64,000 nt of DNA from Tardiphaga sp. 709. GTDB taxonomy: Bacteria > Pseudomonadota > Alphaproteobacteria > Rhizobiales > Xanthobacteraceae. The notes under the pieces were generated by a model. The model did no database searches. It had not been told where the DNA came from and saw only the letters and a list, made by a program, of their open reading frames with translations. The first letter of the stretch is position 1. Each line of letters opens with the position of its first letter. The DNA is taken from contig NZ_CP135529.1 in NCBI RefSeq assembly GCF_032401055.1, positions 4,462,501-4,526,500 on the forward strand, given 5' to 3'. The position numbers were made by a program, and so were the translations under genes. Below are positions 53,306-62,496 of this stretch, piece after piece.

Positions 53306-54235
53306 ATGGCGGGCGCGGCGATCGACGATATTCTGTTGAACATCAGTCCGGGTGGCCAGATGGCGCTCGGCATCGTGCTGGCGCTGATCATGTATGGCGT
53401 CGCGCTCGATCTTCGTGTCGCCGATTTCGTCGACGTGTTTCGGCGTCCGGCGGCGCCGCTCGCGGGGCTCGCCGCGCAACTGATCCTCCTGCCGGCGGTC
53501 ACATGGGCGATCACCATGGTGTTAAAGCCGCAGCCTTCCATTGCGCTTGGCATGATGGTGGTGGCGGCCTGTCCCGGCGGCAACATCTCCAATCTCATCA
53601 CCCATATGGCGCGCGGCAACACCGCGCTGTCGGTGTCGATGACCGGCATCTCCAGCCTGCTCGCCTCCGTCACGACGCCGCTGAATATCCTGTTTTGGGC
53701 CGGGCTCAATCCGCAAACCGCCGCACTGCTGCGCCAGGTGAGCGTTGATCCCGTCTCGTTTATCGGATCGACCGTGCTGCTGCTCGGCGTGCCGATGGTT
53801 GCCGGTCTGCTCACGGTGCGTCATCTGCCGGGGCTGGCCGACCGTCTGCGCCGGCCGCTGCAGATCCTGTCTTTCGTGTTCCTGATCGGATTTATTTTGG
53901 CCGCAACCGTCACCAACTGGCGCTACATCTCGGTGTTCTCGACCTCGGTGCTGCCATTCGTCGTGCTGCATAACGCGATCGCCGTCGCGCTCGGCTGGGG
54001 CGTCGCGAAGATCCTTGGGCTCAGCGACTACGACACCCGCGCGCTCACCATCGAAGTCAGCATGCATAATTCCGGCCTGGGGCTGGCGCTGATCCTCACG
54101 CAATTCGACGGCCTTGGCGGGGCTGCGCTGGTCGCCGCTGGCTGGGGAGTCTGGCACCTCGTCTCCGGCTGGGCGCTGGCGGCCTGGTGGAAACGGCGCG
54201 ACCCGCATCCGGCACGCATTGAAGGTGCGGCATGA
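53306..54235 (+). CDS. Bile acid:sodium symporter (BASS) family transporter
   Basis: 309 residues with about ten membrane helices. Family signs: ALGIVLALIMYGVALDLR near the N-terminus, VVAACPGGNISNLITHMARGNTALS (crossover motif, residues about 88-112) and EVSMHNSGLGLALI (second crossover). BASS proteins import organic anions with sodium. GGGGGATGG lies just before ATG 53306. Its stop overlaps the epimerase start by ATGA, and that gene overlaps an FMO-like gene in the same way, so a transported substrate is probably processed by both. Confidence 0.88.
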   Translation: MAGAAIDDILLNISPGGQMALGIVLALIMYGVALDLRVADFVDVFRRPAAPLAGLAAQLILLPAVTWAITMVLKPQPSIALGMMVVAACPGGNISNLITHMARGNTALSVSMTGISSLLASVTTPLNILFWAGLNPQTAALLRQVSVDPVSFIGSTVLLLGVPMVAGLLTVRHLPGLADRLRRPLQILSFVFLIGFILAATVTNWRYISVFSTSVLPFVVLHNAIAVALGWGVAKILGLSDYDTRALTIEVSMHNSGLGLALILTQFDGLGGAALVAAGWGVWHLVSGWALAAWWKRRDPHPARIEGAA

Positions 54236-55197
54236 GCGACGCGATGGCGAATAGCGGCGTGCTGATCACCGGCGCGGCAGGCTTCATCGGCGGTGCGCTG
54301 TTGCTCGAACTGGCGCGCGGTGACGGGTCGGTGACGGCGCTCGATCTGCGCGAGGTGCCGTTGCAAGAGCGCCTCGACGGCGTTGCCTATGAGCACGGCG
54401 ACATTCGCGATCCCGCGTTGAAGGAGGTCATCGCCCGCGTGAAGCCGCGCACCGTGGTGCATCTCGCCTCGGTCGTTGCCGTCGGAGGCGACGACCGGCG
54501 CGACTACGAGATCGATGTGTTGGGCACCCGCAATGTGCTGGAAGCCTGTCTCGCGGCTGGTGTTGGCCACCTCATCGTCACCTCGAGCGGCGCGGTCTAT
54601 GGCTATCACGCCGACAATCCCGTGCCGCTGCGCGAGACCGATCCGCTGCGCGGCAACGAGGATTTCCCTTATGCGCGCAACAAGCGCGAGGTCGAGGAGA
54701 TGCTGGCGCGTTGGCGTAGCGATCATCCGCAATTGCGGCAGACCGTGTTCCGCCCCTGCACGGTGCTGGGGCCGACCACGAACAACCAGATCACCGCCCT
54801 GTTCGAGCGCCCCGTCGTGACTGGCCTGAGCGGCACCGCAACGCCGTTCTCGCTGATCGCCGATTCCGATGTGGTCGCGGCGCTGGCGCAGGCTGTGCGC
54901 ACCGGCAAGGGCGGCATCTATAATCTCGCCGGCGATGGCACACTCAGCCTGCGCGAGATCGCCCGGCTGAACGGCAAGCCGTTCGTTCCGATTCCGCCCG
55001 CGGTGATGAAGGGCGTGCTGTGGTTGCTGCATGCGCTCGGCCTCACGAAGTTGACGCCGCAGAACGTGAAATTCATCCAGTATCGCCCGGTGCTCGATAA
55101 TACGCGCCTCAAATCCGAGTTCGGATATTCGCCCGCGCTTGATGCGCGCGCCGTGTTCGAACGCTATCGCGACGAGCGCCCGGAGCCGATGTCATGA
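54232..55197 (+). CDS. NAD-dependent epimerase/dehydratase (extended SDR)
   Basis: 321 residues. The NAD motif is GAAGFIGGALLLEL, the D at the end of beta-2 is in TALDLREV, and the catalytic Y-x-x-x-K is YARNKREV; SSGAVYG gives the Ser. The substrate domain has FRPCTVLGPTTNN. It oxidises or epimerises a sugar or related alcohol; the exact substrate is unclear. It is the middle gene of the coupled BASS-SDR-FMO unit. Confidence 0.88.
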   Translation: MSDAMANSGVLITGAAGFIGGALLLELARGDGSVTALDLREVPLQERLDGVAYEHGDIRDPALKEVIARVKPRTVVHLASVVAVGGDDRRDYEIDVLGTRNVLEACLAAGVGHLIVTSSGAVYGYHADNPVPLRETDPLRGNEDFPYARNKREVEEMLARWRSDHPQLRQTVFRPCTVLGPTTNNQITALFERPVVTGLSGTATPFSLIADSDVVAALAQAVRTGKGGIYNLAGDGTLSLREIARLNGKPFVPIPPAVMKGVLWLLHALGLTKLTPQNVKFIQYRPVLDNTRLKSEFGYSPALDARAVFERYRDERPEPMS

Positions 55198-56471
55198 CTT
55201 TCCTTGTCATCGGCGCCGGTCCCGCAGGTCTTGCCGCAATGCAGAGCCTGAAGGCCGCTGGCCATGCTGTGGAAGCCGTCGAGCAGAACGCCGATGTCGG
55301 CGGGCAGTGGCTGTATGGCGCGGCGCCGAGCGCAGTCTACGCCTCGACGCACCTGATCTCGTCGAAGCGCACCACGGCCTTCGCGGATTTCCCGATGCCG
55401 GAGGACTGGCCGGCTTATCCGGGCCATCGCCAGGTGCTGGATTATCTGCAGAGCTTTGCCCGGCATTTCGATCTCTATCCGCTGATCCGCTTCAACACCG
55501 GCGTTCGCAGCCTGACACGGCAGGGAAGTGGATGGCACGCTGCTTTCAGCGACGGCAAGTCGGCAGACTATGCCGGCGTCATTATCGCGAACGGTCATCT
55601 CACCGATCCCCTGATCACCAAAACGTCAGGCACCTTTGATGGCCGACTAATGCACGCCAAGGACTACAAGACCGCCGATATTTTCGCCGGCCAGCGCGTG
55701 CTGGTGGTGGGCATGGGCAATACCGGCTGCGACATTGTCGTCGATGCGGTCCATCGCGCGGAGAAGGTGTTGTGGAGCGTGCGCGGCGGCAATCATTTCG
55801 TGCCGAAATTCCTTGCCGGCAAGCCGGCGGATGAAGGTAACCACAAGCCGAAGCGCTTCATCATTCCGAAGAACCTGCGCTCAAGGCTGCACGAGCCGAT
55901 CCTGCGCTTCATTGTCGGCGCGCCGGAGCGCTTCGGTCTGCCGAAGCCACAGCACCGCCTCTATGACCGCACGCCGATCGTCAATTCGTTGGTGTTGCAG
56001 CATCTTGGCCAGGGCGATGTCGGCTTGCGCAAGCCGGTCCGCGAATTCAACGGCAAGTTGGTCGTGTTTGCCGATGGCCGCTGCGACGAGGTCGATCTGG
56101 TGTTGCTTGCGACCGGTTACCGGATCACGTTTCCGTTCCTCGGCGATCTCCGTGCACTCGATTGGCAGGACGCGATCGGTGCGCCCAGGCTGTTCATGAA
56201 CATGTTTCCGTCCGAGGATAACGGCCTGTATGTGGCCGGGCTGCTGGAAGGCGCCGGCGTGGGCTGGGAAGGGCGTGCATTGCAGGCCCGTGTGATCGCA
56301 GCCTATCTCGCGGCCAAGGCTGAGCGGCCGGACGCGGCGGTAGCATGGCGGCGCGAGATCGCGCAGTGGTTCGCGCGACCGCCGGGTAGCGACGGCGGCG
56401 AACACGGACTGTTTGTCGATTTCCTCACCTACAAGCGCGACCTGCAGCGTGCGCTGGCCCGGTTGAGTTGA
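55194..56471 (+). CDS. Flavin-containing monooxygenase-like NAD(P)-binding oxidoreductase
   Basis: 425 residues with two dinucleotide sites: FLVIGAGPAGLAAMQSLKAAG for FAD at the start and VLVVGMGNTGCDIVVDA for NADPH near residue 170. Other FMO signs are NADVGGQWLYG, SSKRTTAFADFPMP and LLATGYRITFPFL. Such enzymes oxygenate N- or S-groups or carry out Baeyer-Villiger reactions. The ATG overlaps the epimerase stop (ATGA). Substrate unknown. Confidence 0.88.
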   Translation: MTFLVIGAGPAGLAAMQSLKAAGHAVEAVEQNADVGGQWLYGAAPSAVYASTHLISSKRTTAFADFPMPEDWPAYPGHRQVLDYLQSFARHFDLYPLIRFNTGVRSLTRQGSGWHAAFSDGKSADYAGVIIANGHLTDPLITKTSGTFDGRLMHAKDYKTADIFAGQRVLVVGMGNTGCDIVVDAVHRAEKVLWSVRGGNHFVPKFLAGKPADEGNHKPKRFIIPKNLRSRLHEPILRFIVGAPERFGLPKPQHRLYDRTPIVNSLVLQHLGQGDVGLRKPVREFNGKLVVFADGRCDEVDLVLLATGYRITFPFLGDLRALDWQDAIGAPRLFMNMFPSEDNGLYVAGLLEGAGVGWEGRALQARVIAAYLAAKAERPDAAVAWRREIAQWFARPPGSDGGEHGLFVDFLTYKRDLQRALARLS

Positions 56472-56520
56472 CACGTGAGGGGTCTATAAGTTGGCCCGAA
56501 CCATTCCAGCGGAGGACACC

Positions 56521-57195
56521 ATGGGAACATCGATCAGCTTCAAGCGCCCCGACGGCAAGGAAGCCAAAGGCTATCTCGCCAATGCCCAGGCCGGCAACGC
56601 GCCGGGTGTTGTCGTGATCCAGGAATGGTGGGGTCTTCAAGAGCAGATCAAGGGCCTGGCCGATCGTCTCGCGCTGGCCGGCTTCGATGCGCTGGCGCCG
56701 GATCTCTATAACGGCGTGGTCGTGCCCTATCACGACACGGACGCTGCCGGCAAAGAGATGAACTCGCTGGATTTCATGGATGCCACGACGCAGACCGTGC
56801 GCGGAGCCGCGCAATATCTGTCGCGTAATGGCGCCAAAGTTGGTCTCACCGGTTTCTGCCTTGGCGGCGCCGTGACCATCATCGGTTCGTGCAAGATTCC
56901 CGAACTCAAGGCCGCCGTGGCGTTCTACGGCATTCCGCCGGAGCAGGCCGCCAAGCCCGCCGATGTGCAGGTGCCGCTGCAGGGCCATTTCGCCAATCGT
57001 GATGACTGGTGCACACCTGCGGTGGTCGATGCGTTCGAGAACGGCCTGAAGGCTGCCGGCAAGTCCGCCGAATTCTTCCGCTATGATGCCGACCACGCGT
57101 TCGTCAACGAACAGCGCGTCAGCGTACATGATCGCGAAGCCGCCGAACTCGCCTGGGGCCGGGCCACGGCGTTCTTCAAGAAGCATCTGGGATAA
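56521..57195 (+). CDS. Dienelactone hydrolase family protein
   Basis: 224 residues from ATG 56521 with GGAGGAC upstream. Alpha/beta-hydrolase with the DLH triad: C113 in GFCLGGAV, D161/D162 in NRDDWC and H192 in DADHAFVNE; E35 in QEWWG matches the conserved partner of the Cys. DLH splits dienelactones in chloroaromatic breakdown, but the family has many other roles. It follows the FMO gene by 49 bp and may belong to the same unit. Confidence 0.9.
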   Translation: MGTSISFKRPDGKEAKGYLANAQAGNAPGVVVIQEWWGLQEQIKGLADRLALAGFDALAPDLYNGVVVPYHDTDAAGKEMNSLDFMDATTQTVRGAAQYLSRNGAKVGLTGFCLGGAVTIIGSCKIPELKAAVAFYGIPPEQAAKPADVQVPLQGHFANRDDWCTPAVVDAFENGLKAAGKSAEFFRYDADHAFVNEQRVSVHDREAAELAWGRATAFFKKHLG

Positions 57196-57260
57196 ACGAT
57201 TGGCGGCGGCCGTGCCCTCGGCGCTTCCGTTCGCCGGCTTGATGCATGATCGGTGAGCAT

Positions 57261-57289
57261 GTAGTCGGATGCCAATGGCATCCGACTAC
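57261..57289. promoter_or_regulatory. Perfect 14-base inverted repeat covering the GNAT start codon
   Basis: GTAGTCGGATGCCA (57261-57274) and TGGCATCCGACTAC (57276-57289) are perfect arms with a one-base centre. Both possible start ATGs (57269, 57275) lie inside. No T run follows, so it is not a terminator. In RNA it would hide the start codon; in DNA it would be an ideal operator. Confidence 0.8.
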
Positions 57290-57754
57290 ACCATTTCCGA
57301 TTTGCGCCAGCAGGCCGACTTCTTCGACGCCGTCGCCGATCGTATCTGGCAGGCGTGGTGGAAGCGTCATGGCGTGCCTGAGGCCTATATCGTCGAGCGG
57401 CTGCGCGAGAACATGCAGGGGACCGACCTGCCGATTGCGTTGGTGGCCCATCGTGGGCCGGACTTTCTCGGAACGGCGTCGCTGCTGGTGTCCGATCTCG
57501 ACGAGCGCCCGCAATATACGCCCTGGGTGGCGGCGGTCTGGACCGAGCCCGATGCCCGCAAGCAGGGCGTCGCCCCGTCGCTCATCGAGCGGGCCTGTCT
57601 GGAGGCCTTCTCCCGCGGTCATGCCCGGGTCTATCTCTGCGCTGCCCCGCCCCGTCGGGCCTGGTACGAGAGCATCGGCTGGACCCCGATCGAGGACGGC
57701 GTCGGGGCGCTCAAGCTGACGGTATTCGTCCGGGAGCGGCCGGAGGCCGTCTAG
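57269..57754 (+). CDS. GNAT family N-acetyltransferase
   Basis: 161 residues. Acetyl-CoA site: VAAVWTEPDARKQGVAPSL (R-x-x-G-x-A loop, near residue 98), then HARVYLCAAPPRRAWYESIGW, the typical beta-5/alpha-4 end. The start is ATG 57269 (GGTGAG 12 bases upstream) or ATG 57275; both lie within a perfect inverted repeat. Substrate unknown. It lies 74 bp after the dienelactone hydrolase gene. Confidence 0.86.
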   Translation: MPMASDYTISDLRQQADFFDAVADRIWQAWWKRHGVPEAYIVERLRENMQGTDLPIALVAHRGPDFLGTASLLVSDLDERPQYTPWVAAVWTEPDARKQGVAPSLIERACLEAFSRGHARVYLCAAPPRRAWYESIGWTPIEDGVGALKLTVFVRERPEAV

Positions 57755-57758
57755 TCCC

Positions 57759-57787
57759 TTGACCTTCGGGCCCGGCCATGGTGATTT
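57759..57787 (+). promoter_or_regulatory. Promoter candidate of the trp leader
   Basis: TTGACC (57759-57764), a 17-base spacer and TGATTT (57782-57787). The implied start of transcription is at or next to the A of the trpL ATG (57795). Confidence 0.5.
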
Positions 57788-57794
57788 GCCGGCC

Positions 57795-57842
57795 ATGAGC
57801 ACCCCTGTCCGCAACAGCCGTCGTTGGTGGCGCACCTCCTGA
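57795..57842 (+). CDS. trpL: trp operon leader peptide (15 residues, tandem Trp)
   Basis: ATG 57795 to TGA 57842 encodes MSTPVRNSRRWWRTS. Two Trp codons in a row (57825-57830) in front of a terminator and trpE(G) are diagnostic of transcription attenuation by ribosome stalling. It has no ribosome site, and the promoter motif upstream places the transcription start at its first base, as in the leaderless trpL of Sinorhizobium meliloti. It is too short for automatic calling. Confidence 0.85.
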   Translation: MSTPVRNSRRWWRTS

Positions 57843-57880
57843 AGAGGTGGTCGGTGCGATTTGCTTATTTTCAATCGTCG

Positions 57881-57920
57881 AAGGCCGCCATCGCAGTGCG
57901 ACGGCCTTTGTTCGTTTTTT
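57881..57920 (+). terminator. Trp attenuator terminator
   Basis: AAGGCCG (57881-57887) pairs with CGGCCTT (57902-57908); inside, TCGC pairs with GCGA. A T-rich tail (TGTTCGTTTTTT) follows. It ends the leader RNA when tryptophan is plentiful. Confidence 0.85.
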
Positions 57921-57973
57921 GGCTTGTTTGTTCTGTGTGGCGCCCCCTCCGGCATGTTTCCTAAGAGGACACC

Positions 57974-60136
57974 ATGAACAGGACTGTGTTTTCGCTCCCC
58001 GCTGACAGCGCCTACAAGACCCGCGCGGGTCTCTCCGTGGCGCGCCATGTCGATTATTTCACCGGCGGCACCGCGCTGGACGATCTGATCGTCCGGCTCG
58101 ACCAGCGCCGCGGCGTGGTGCTGTCGTCGGGCACCACGGTGCCCGGCCGCTATGAGAGCTTCGATCTCGGTTTCGCCGATCCGCCGCTGCTGCTGGAAAC
58201 CACCGGGACGGATTTCACGCTGACCGCGCTGAACAAGCGTGGCCAGGTGTTGATCGCCTTCCTCGCCGACACGCTGCAGGATCCCTGTATCGCCCTCGAC
58301 GGGCGGACGATGTCGAAGCTCAAGGGCCACATCATCCGCGGCGAGGCGCCGGTCGAGGAAGACCAGCGCACCCGCCGCGCCAGCGTGATGTCGCTGGTGC
58401 GCGACATGGTCGCGCAACTGTTCTCGTCCGACGATTCCATGCTCGGGCTCTATGGCGCCTTCGCCTATGACCTCGTGTTCCAGATGGAAGACCTGAAGCA
58501 GAAGCGCACGCGCGAGGCCGACCAGCGCGATATCGTGCTGTATCTGCCCGACACGCTGCTGGCCTATGACCGCGCCACCGGCCGCGGCGTGCTGATGTCC
58601 TATGACTTCACCTGGAAGGATCGCTCCACCGAGGGCCTGCCACGCGATACGCCGGACAGCGGCTATAACAAGGCGCCGCGCCAGGGCTTTGCCGATCACG
58701 CGCCCGGCGAATATCAGCGCACGGTGGAGAATGCCCGCGCGGCGTTTGCACGCGGCGACCTGTTCGAGGCGGTGCCCGGTCAGTTGTTCGCCGAGCCCTG
58801 CGAACGTTCGCCGGCGGAAGTGTTCCAGCGGCTATGTGTTATCAATCCGTCGCCCTATGGCGCGCTGATGAATCTCGGCGATGGCGAGTTTCTTGTTGCG
58901 GCATCGCCCGAGATGTTTGTGCGCTCCGACGGCCGCCGCGTCGAGACGTGCCCGATCTCCGGCACCATCGCCAGGGGCGTCGATGCCATCGGCGATGCCG
59001 AGCAGATCCGGCAGCTCCTGAATTCGGAGAAAGACGAATTCGAACTCAACATGTGCACCGACGTCGATCGCAACGACAAGGCGCGCGTCTGCGTGCCCGG
59101 CACGATCAAGGTGCTGGCGCGGCGGCAGATCGAGACCTATTCGAAGCTGTTCCACACTGTTGATCATGTCGAAGGCATGCTGCGTCCCGGCTTCGATGCG
59201 CTTGATGCGTTCCTGACCCATGCCTGGGCGGTGACGGTGACCGGTGCGCCGAAATTGTGGGCGATGCAGTTCGTCGAAGATAACGAGCGCTCGTCGCGGC
59301 GTTGGTATGCCGGCGCCATCGGCGCCGTGTCATTCGATGGCGGCATCAATACCGGCATCACCATCCGTACCATCCGCATGAAGGATGGCCTCGCCGAAGT
59401 GCGAGTTGGCGCAACGCTGCTGTTCGATTCAGATCCCGTCGCTGAAGAGAAGGAATGCCAGACCAAGGCCGCGGCCCTGTTCCAGGCGCTGCGCGGCGAT
59501 CCGCCGAAGCGTCTGTCGGCCTTCGCGCCGGATGCAACCGGTTCGGGCAAGAAGGTCTTGTTGATCGATCATGATGACAGTTTCGTGCATATGCTGGCAG
59601 ATTACTTCCGTCAGGTCGGCGCGACCGTCAGCGTGGTTCGTCATGTCCATGCACAGACCGTCCTGAACCGCGAGAGTTTCGATCTCCTCGTGCTGTCGCC
59701 GGGGCCGGGACGTCCTGCCGATTTCGGCATCGGCAAGACACTCGATACCGCGCTGGCCAAGAAACTGCCGGTGTTTGGCGTGTGCCTGGGCGTGCAGGCA
59801 ATCGGCGAATATTTTGGCGGCGTGCTGGGCCAGCTCGCGCAGCCGGCGCATGGCCGGCCGTCGCGGGTGCAGGTGCGGGGCGGGCGGTTGATGAACGGTC
59901 TGCCCAATGAAATCGTCATCGGCCGCTATCACTCGCTGTTTGTCGAGCAGGACAGCATGCCCGATGTGCTCACCGTGACGGCCTCGACCGAGGACGGTGT
60001 CGCCATGGCCATCGAACACAAGACGCTGCCGGTCGGCGGCGTGCAGTTCCACCCGGAATCGCTGATGTCGCTTGGCGGCGAGGTCGGCTTACGTATCGTC
60101 GAAAACGCATTTCGGTTGGGGCAGCGCCCCAACTGA
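57974..60136 (+). CDS. trpE: Anthranilate synthase, fused TrpE-TrpG
   Basis: 720 residues. The first ~510 residues are the chorismate-binding TrpE component ([28 protein letters not shown] region, then [19 protein letters not shown] and [10 protein letters not shown]). From about residue 527 a class-I glutamine amidotransferase follows: [18 protein letters not shown], catalytic Cys in [15 protein letters not shown] and His/Glu in [11 protein letters not shown]. It makes anthranilate from chorismate and glutamine, the first step of tryptophan synthesis. The fused TrpE(G) form with an upstream leader peptide is typical of rhizobia. Attenuation control is visible upstream. Confidence 0.96.
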   Translation: MNRTVFSLPADSAYKTRAGLSVARHVDYFTGGTALDDLIVRLDQRRGVVLSSGTTVPGRYESFDLGFADPPLLLETTGTDFTLTALNKRGQVLIAFLADTLQDPCIALDGRTMSKLKGHIIRGEAPVEEDQRTRRASVMSLVRDMVAQLFSSDDSMLGLYGAFAYDLVFQMEDLKQKRTREADQRDIVLYLPDTLLAYDRATGRGVLMSYDFTWKDRSTEGLPRDTPDSGYNKAPRQGFADHAPGEYQRTVENARAAFARGDLFEAVPGQLFAEPCERSPAEVFQRLCVINPSPYGALMNLGDGEFLVAASPEMFVRSDGRRVETCPISGTIARGVDAIGDAEQIRQLLNSEKDEFELNMCTDVDRNDKARVCVPGTIKVLARRQIETYSKLFHTVDHVEGMLRPGFDALDAFLTHAWAVTVTGAPKLWAMQFVEDNERSSRRWYAGAIGAVSFDGGINTGITIRTIRMKDGLAEVRVGATLLFDSDPVAEEKECQTKAAALFQALRGDPPKRLSAFAPDATGSGKKVLLIDHDDSFVHMLADYFRQVGATVSVVRHVHAQTVLNRESFDLLVLSPGPGRPADFGIGKTLDTALAKKLPVFGVCLGVQAIGEYFGGVLGQLAQPAHGRPSRVQVRGGRLMNGLPNEIVIGRYHSLFVEQDSMPDVLTVTASTEDGVAMAIEHKTLPVGGVQFHPESLMSLGGEVGLRIVENAFRLGQRPN

Positions 60137-60164
60137 TCTCCATCTGAAGAACCGAAAGACCCTG

Positions 60165-60710
60165 ATGACACCCGAACTCGCGCACGATCTCAAAGCCTCC
60201 GTCCGTACCATTGTGGATTATCCGAAGCCGGGCATCCTGTTTCGCGACATCACCACACTGCTGGGTGATGCGCGCTCGTTCCGCCGCGCGGTGGATGAGC
60301 TGGTGCAGCCCTGGGCGGGGCTGAAGATCGACAAGGTCGCCGGTATGGAAGCGCGCGGCTTCATCATCGGCGGCGCGGTGGCGCATCAGCTCTCGGCCGG
60401 CTTCGTGCCGATCCGCAAGAAGGGCAAGCTCCCGCACACGACCGTGCGGATCGCTTACTCCCTTGAATACGGTATCGACGAGATGGAAGTGCATGCCGAC
60501 GCCATCAAGCCCGGCGAGCGCGTGATCCTGGTGGATGATCTGATTGCCACCGGCGGCACGGCTGAAGGTGCGGTCAAACTGATGCGCCAGATCGGTGCTG
60601 AGGTGATGGCCGCCTGTTTCATCATCGACCTGCCGGATCTCGGCGGCGCGGCGAAGCTGCGGGCGATGAATGTGCCGGTGCGGACGTTGATGACGTTCGA
60701 CGGGCATTGA
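60165..60710 (+). CDS. apt: Adenine phosphoribosyltransferase
   Basis: 181 residues from ATG 60165 (longer in-frame extension overlaps trpE and is rejected). [12 protein letters not shown]-like [16 protein letters not shown] opens the protein, [16 protein letters not shown] follows, and the PRPP-binding motif is [18 protein letters not shown]. It salvages adenine to AMP. It follows trpE by 28 bp. Confidence 0.95.
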   Translation: MTPELAHDLKASVRTIVDYPKPGILFRDITTLLGDARSFRRAVDELVQPWAGLKIDKVAGMEARGFIIGGAVAHQLSAGFVPIRKKGKLPHTTVRIAYSLEYGIDEMEVHADAIKPGERVILVDDLIATGGTAEGAVKLMRQIGAEVMAACFIIDLPDLGGAAKLRAMNVPVRTLMTFDGH

Positions 60711-60717
60711 TTGCCCG

Positions 60718-61386
60718 TCACGAGCCCTGCAGCAAAAGTCCCAGCTCGATTTCCCGAAAGCTGAAATAATTCTTCCGGATCCACTGATGCAGCTCGGTGG
60801 ATGAATCCTGCTCCGAGCGCAAATAGCTGGTGAAGGAGAAATTCAGCCGGTCGATATAGGTCTTGAGGAACACCGGCAGCGCCGCGATACGCAGCATGCG
60901 GCCCTGCGCCAGCGCCACCGGGATTTCGCCGCGCAGCACGTGTTCGTTGTCGATCACATAGAGCGAATTGCGGGTGAATTGCTGCTGCAGCATCTCGTAG
61001 CCGCGCAATGAGGCACGGTCGCTGTCGCCCATGAAGAACACGATGGGCGCCACGCCGCGGCGTGCCGCTTCCTTGGCGAAACCGATCTCGCCGGTCATTT
61101 TGAAGAATTCGTCGAAGGCGAAATAGCCGAGGTCAATCACCTTGGCCATGTCGTCGTTGATGATGAGCCGGTCCATCAGCGACATCTTGCCAAATGTGTC
61201 ATTGACGTCGGCGGTCTCGGTCAGCTTCGGCAGGAAATCCAGCAGCGACGGTTCTTTCAGGCTGACATCGAAACCGATGACGTCGCCGCGCTGCAGCTTC
61301 AGGAATTCGCATAACAGGCGCGCGACGAGGGTCTTGCCGACCATCGGCCGCGTCGAGCAGATGATATAAACGGGCGTGCGTCGCAT
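60718..61386 (-). CDS. ParA-like P-loop ATPase with atypical Walker A
   Basis: 222 residues. The N-terminal P-loop reads ICSTRPMVGKTLVARLL: the GKT is kept, but the ParA/MinD signature Lys position (KGGVGKT) is Arg, and the two following Gly are replaced by PM. Then VIGFDVSLKEPSLLDFLP gives the switch I-like segment. The C-terminal region (LPVFLKTYIDRLNFSF and WIRKNYFSFREIELGLLL) resembles the end of the neighbouring ParA-like gene, so the two are paralogs. Possible roles are in positioning or capsule/polysaccharide control; none can be assigned. It follows the frameshifted paralog by 48 bp on the same strand. Confidence 0.7.
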   Translation of the reverse strand: MRRTPVYIICSTRPMVGKTLVARLLCEFLKLQRGDVIGFDVSLKEPSLLDFLPKLTETADVNDTFGKMSLMDRLIINDDMAKVIDLGYFAFDEFFKMTGEIGFAKEAARRGVAPIVFFMGDSDRASLRGYEMLQQQFTRNSLYVIDNEHVLRGEIPVALAQGRMLRIAALPVFLKTYIDRLNFSFTSYLRSEQDSSTELHQWIRKNYFSFREIELGLLLQGS

Positions 61387-61434
61387 CGGCGCAATATCAG
61401 GCGAATCCGACGCCGCTCCAATCGTTAAATGGAC

Positions 61435-62189
61435 TTACTTCTCGCCCGGGCTGCGGGCGCCGGGCTTGTCGTGGACGATATCGGTCAGCTTGATGCGGTC
61501 GAATTCGCTCCAGACATTGGCCAGCCAGTGCCGGACATAGCCGCGCAGCACGAATGAATAATTCGCGGTCTCGTCATGCGGTCCCTTGTTGGCGACGAAT
61601 TTCAGGAACGGCACGCTGGAGACTTCGACCTGCTCATAGGCCATTTCGTTCAGCTTCGGGATGGTGATCTCGGTGGCGCCCTTGATGCGGTGGAAATAGG
61701 AATTGTAGGTCGCCTGGTCCCATTCGAAGAAGCTGGTGTTGTTAATGAAGTTCTTCACCAGGAAATACTTGGCGCCGTCCATGAAGCCGGCGGTCTCGGC
61801 GATCTCGTCCAGGAGGCGATCGACGGGCCGAGTATATGGAAAACGGCAAAGGTGATCTGGCCGGACTTGGCGGCATCGAGGAAGCCGATGTCACGCAGAT
61901 CGGCCAGCGCCCGGGACAGCAGGCCTGCGCGGACGTCGATCACGGTCACCGAGGGCGACGCGCTGTTGAGCGTATCGAAAATCTTCATCTGATCGGCCGT
62001 GGTCGTCATGTCGACGATCTCGGTGATGTCCGAATGGAACCGCTTCAGCGTGCCGCGCGGCGACTCGGTGTCGAAAGCGCGGGTCGGGACGTTATTGGCG
62101 CTGAAATAGTCCAGAACCGTCCGCGAAACCGTGGTCTTGCCGACCCCACCCTTGTCCGCGCCGACGACAATCACTGCTGGCTTCGCCAT
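61435..62189 (-). pseudogene. ParA/MinD-like ATPase gene, frameshifted
   Basis: Two overlapping minus-strand frames form one ~250-residue protein. The N-terminal frame (ATG 62189) has the canonical deviant Walker A GADKGGVGKTT and TRAFDTESPRGTL, then VIDVRAG. It runs out of family sense near 61820-61830 after FAVFHILGP. The C-terminal frame picks up as RLLDEIAETAGFMDGAKYFLVKNF and ends at 61435. A single missing base in a CCC run near 61825-61832 explains the break. It is either a sequencing indel or a fresh mutation, since both halves are otherwise well preserved. Confidence 0.72.
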
Positions 62190-62496
62190 GGAATTCCTTT
62201 GCCGCTTTCAACTGGAGCATCCGCGCGATGGAGATTCGCGCGCCGGAGAACACTACCCGATGCCTGCTTTGGGCGCGAACATGGCAGAAACAAGGGGGAT
62301 TTCAATCGCTGAAAGATGTGGCCCACGGAAATCATTGGGAAATTCTCCATATTTGGTCGCGGGCATTGTTTTCCGCATTCGGATCGCCGGACCGGCTAGC
62401 CGGTTCTTCGGCCTGCCGCCGATCCTCACCACACCGTGATTGACGCGGCGCACAAAATCGATTGCAGCCTAATCGATAGCATCCTATCTAATTTCC
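62190..62496. promoter_or_regulatory. 307-bp divergent region with MarR-type operator candidate
   Basis: No supported gene. GATAG-CATC-CTATC is a perfect palindrome at 62475-62488, extended to TCGATAG/CTATCTA with one mismatch, lying 8 bp before the MarR ATG at 62497; a natural autoregulatory site. Confidence 0.55.

Noticed and set aside
57176-58699. 507-codon ORF antisense to the GNAT gene, trpL and trpE
   Set aside because: It spans several real features and has no domain or ribosome site; a GC shadow.
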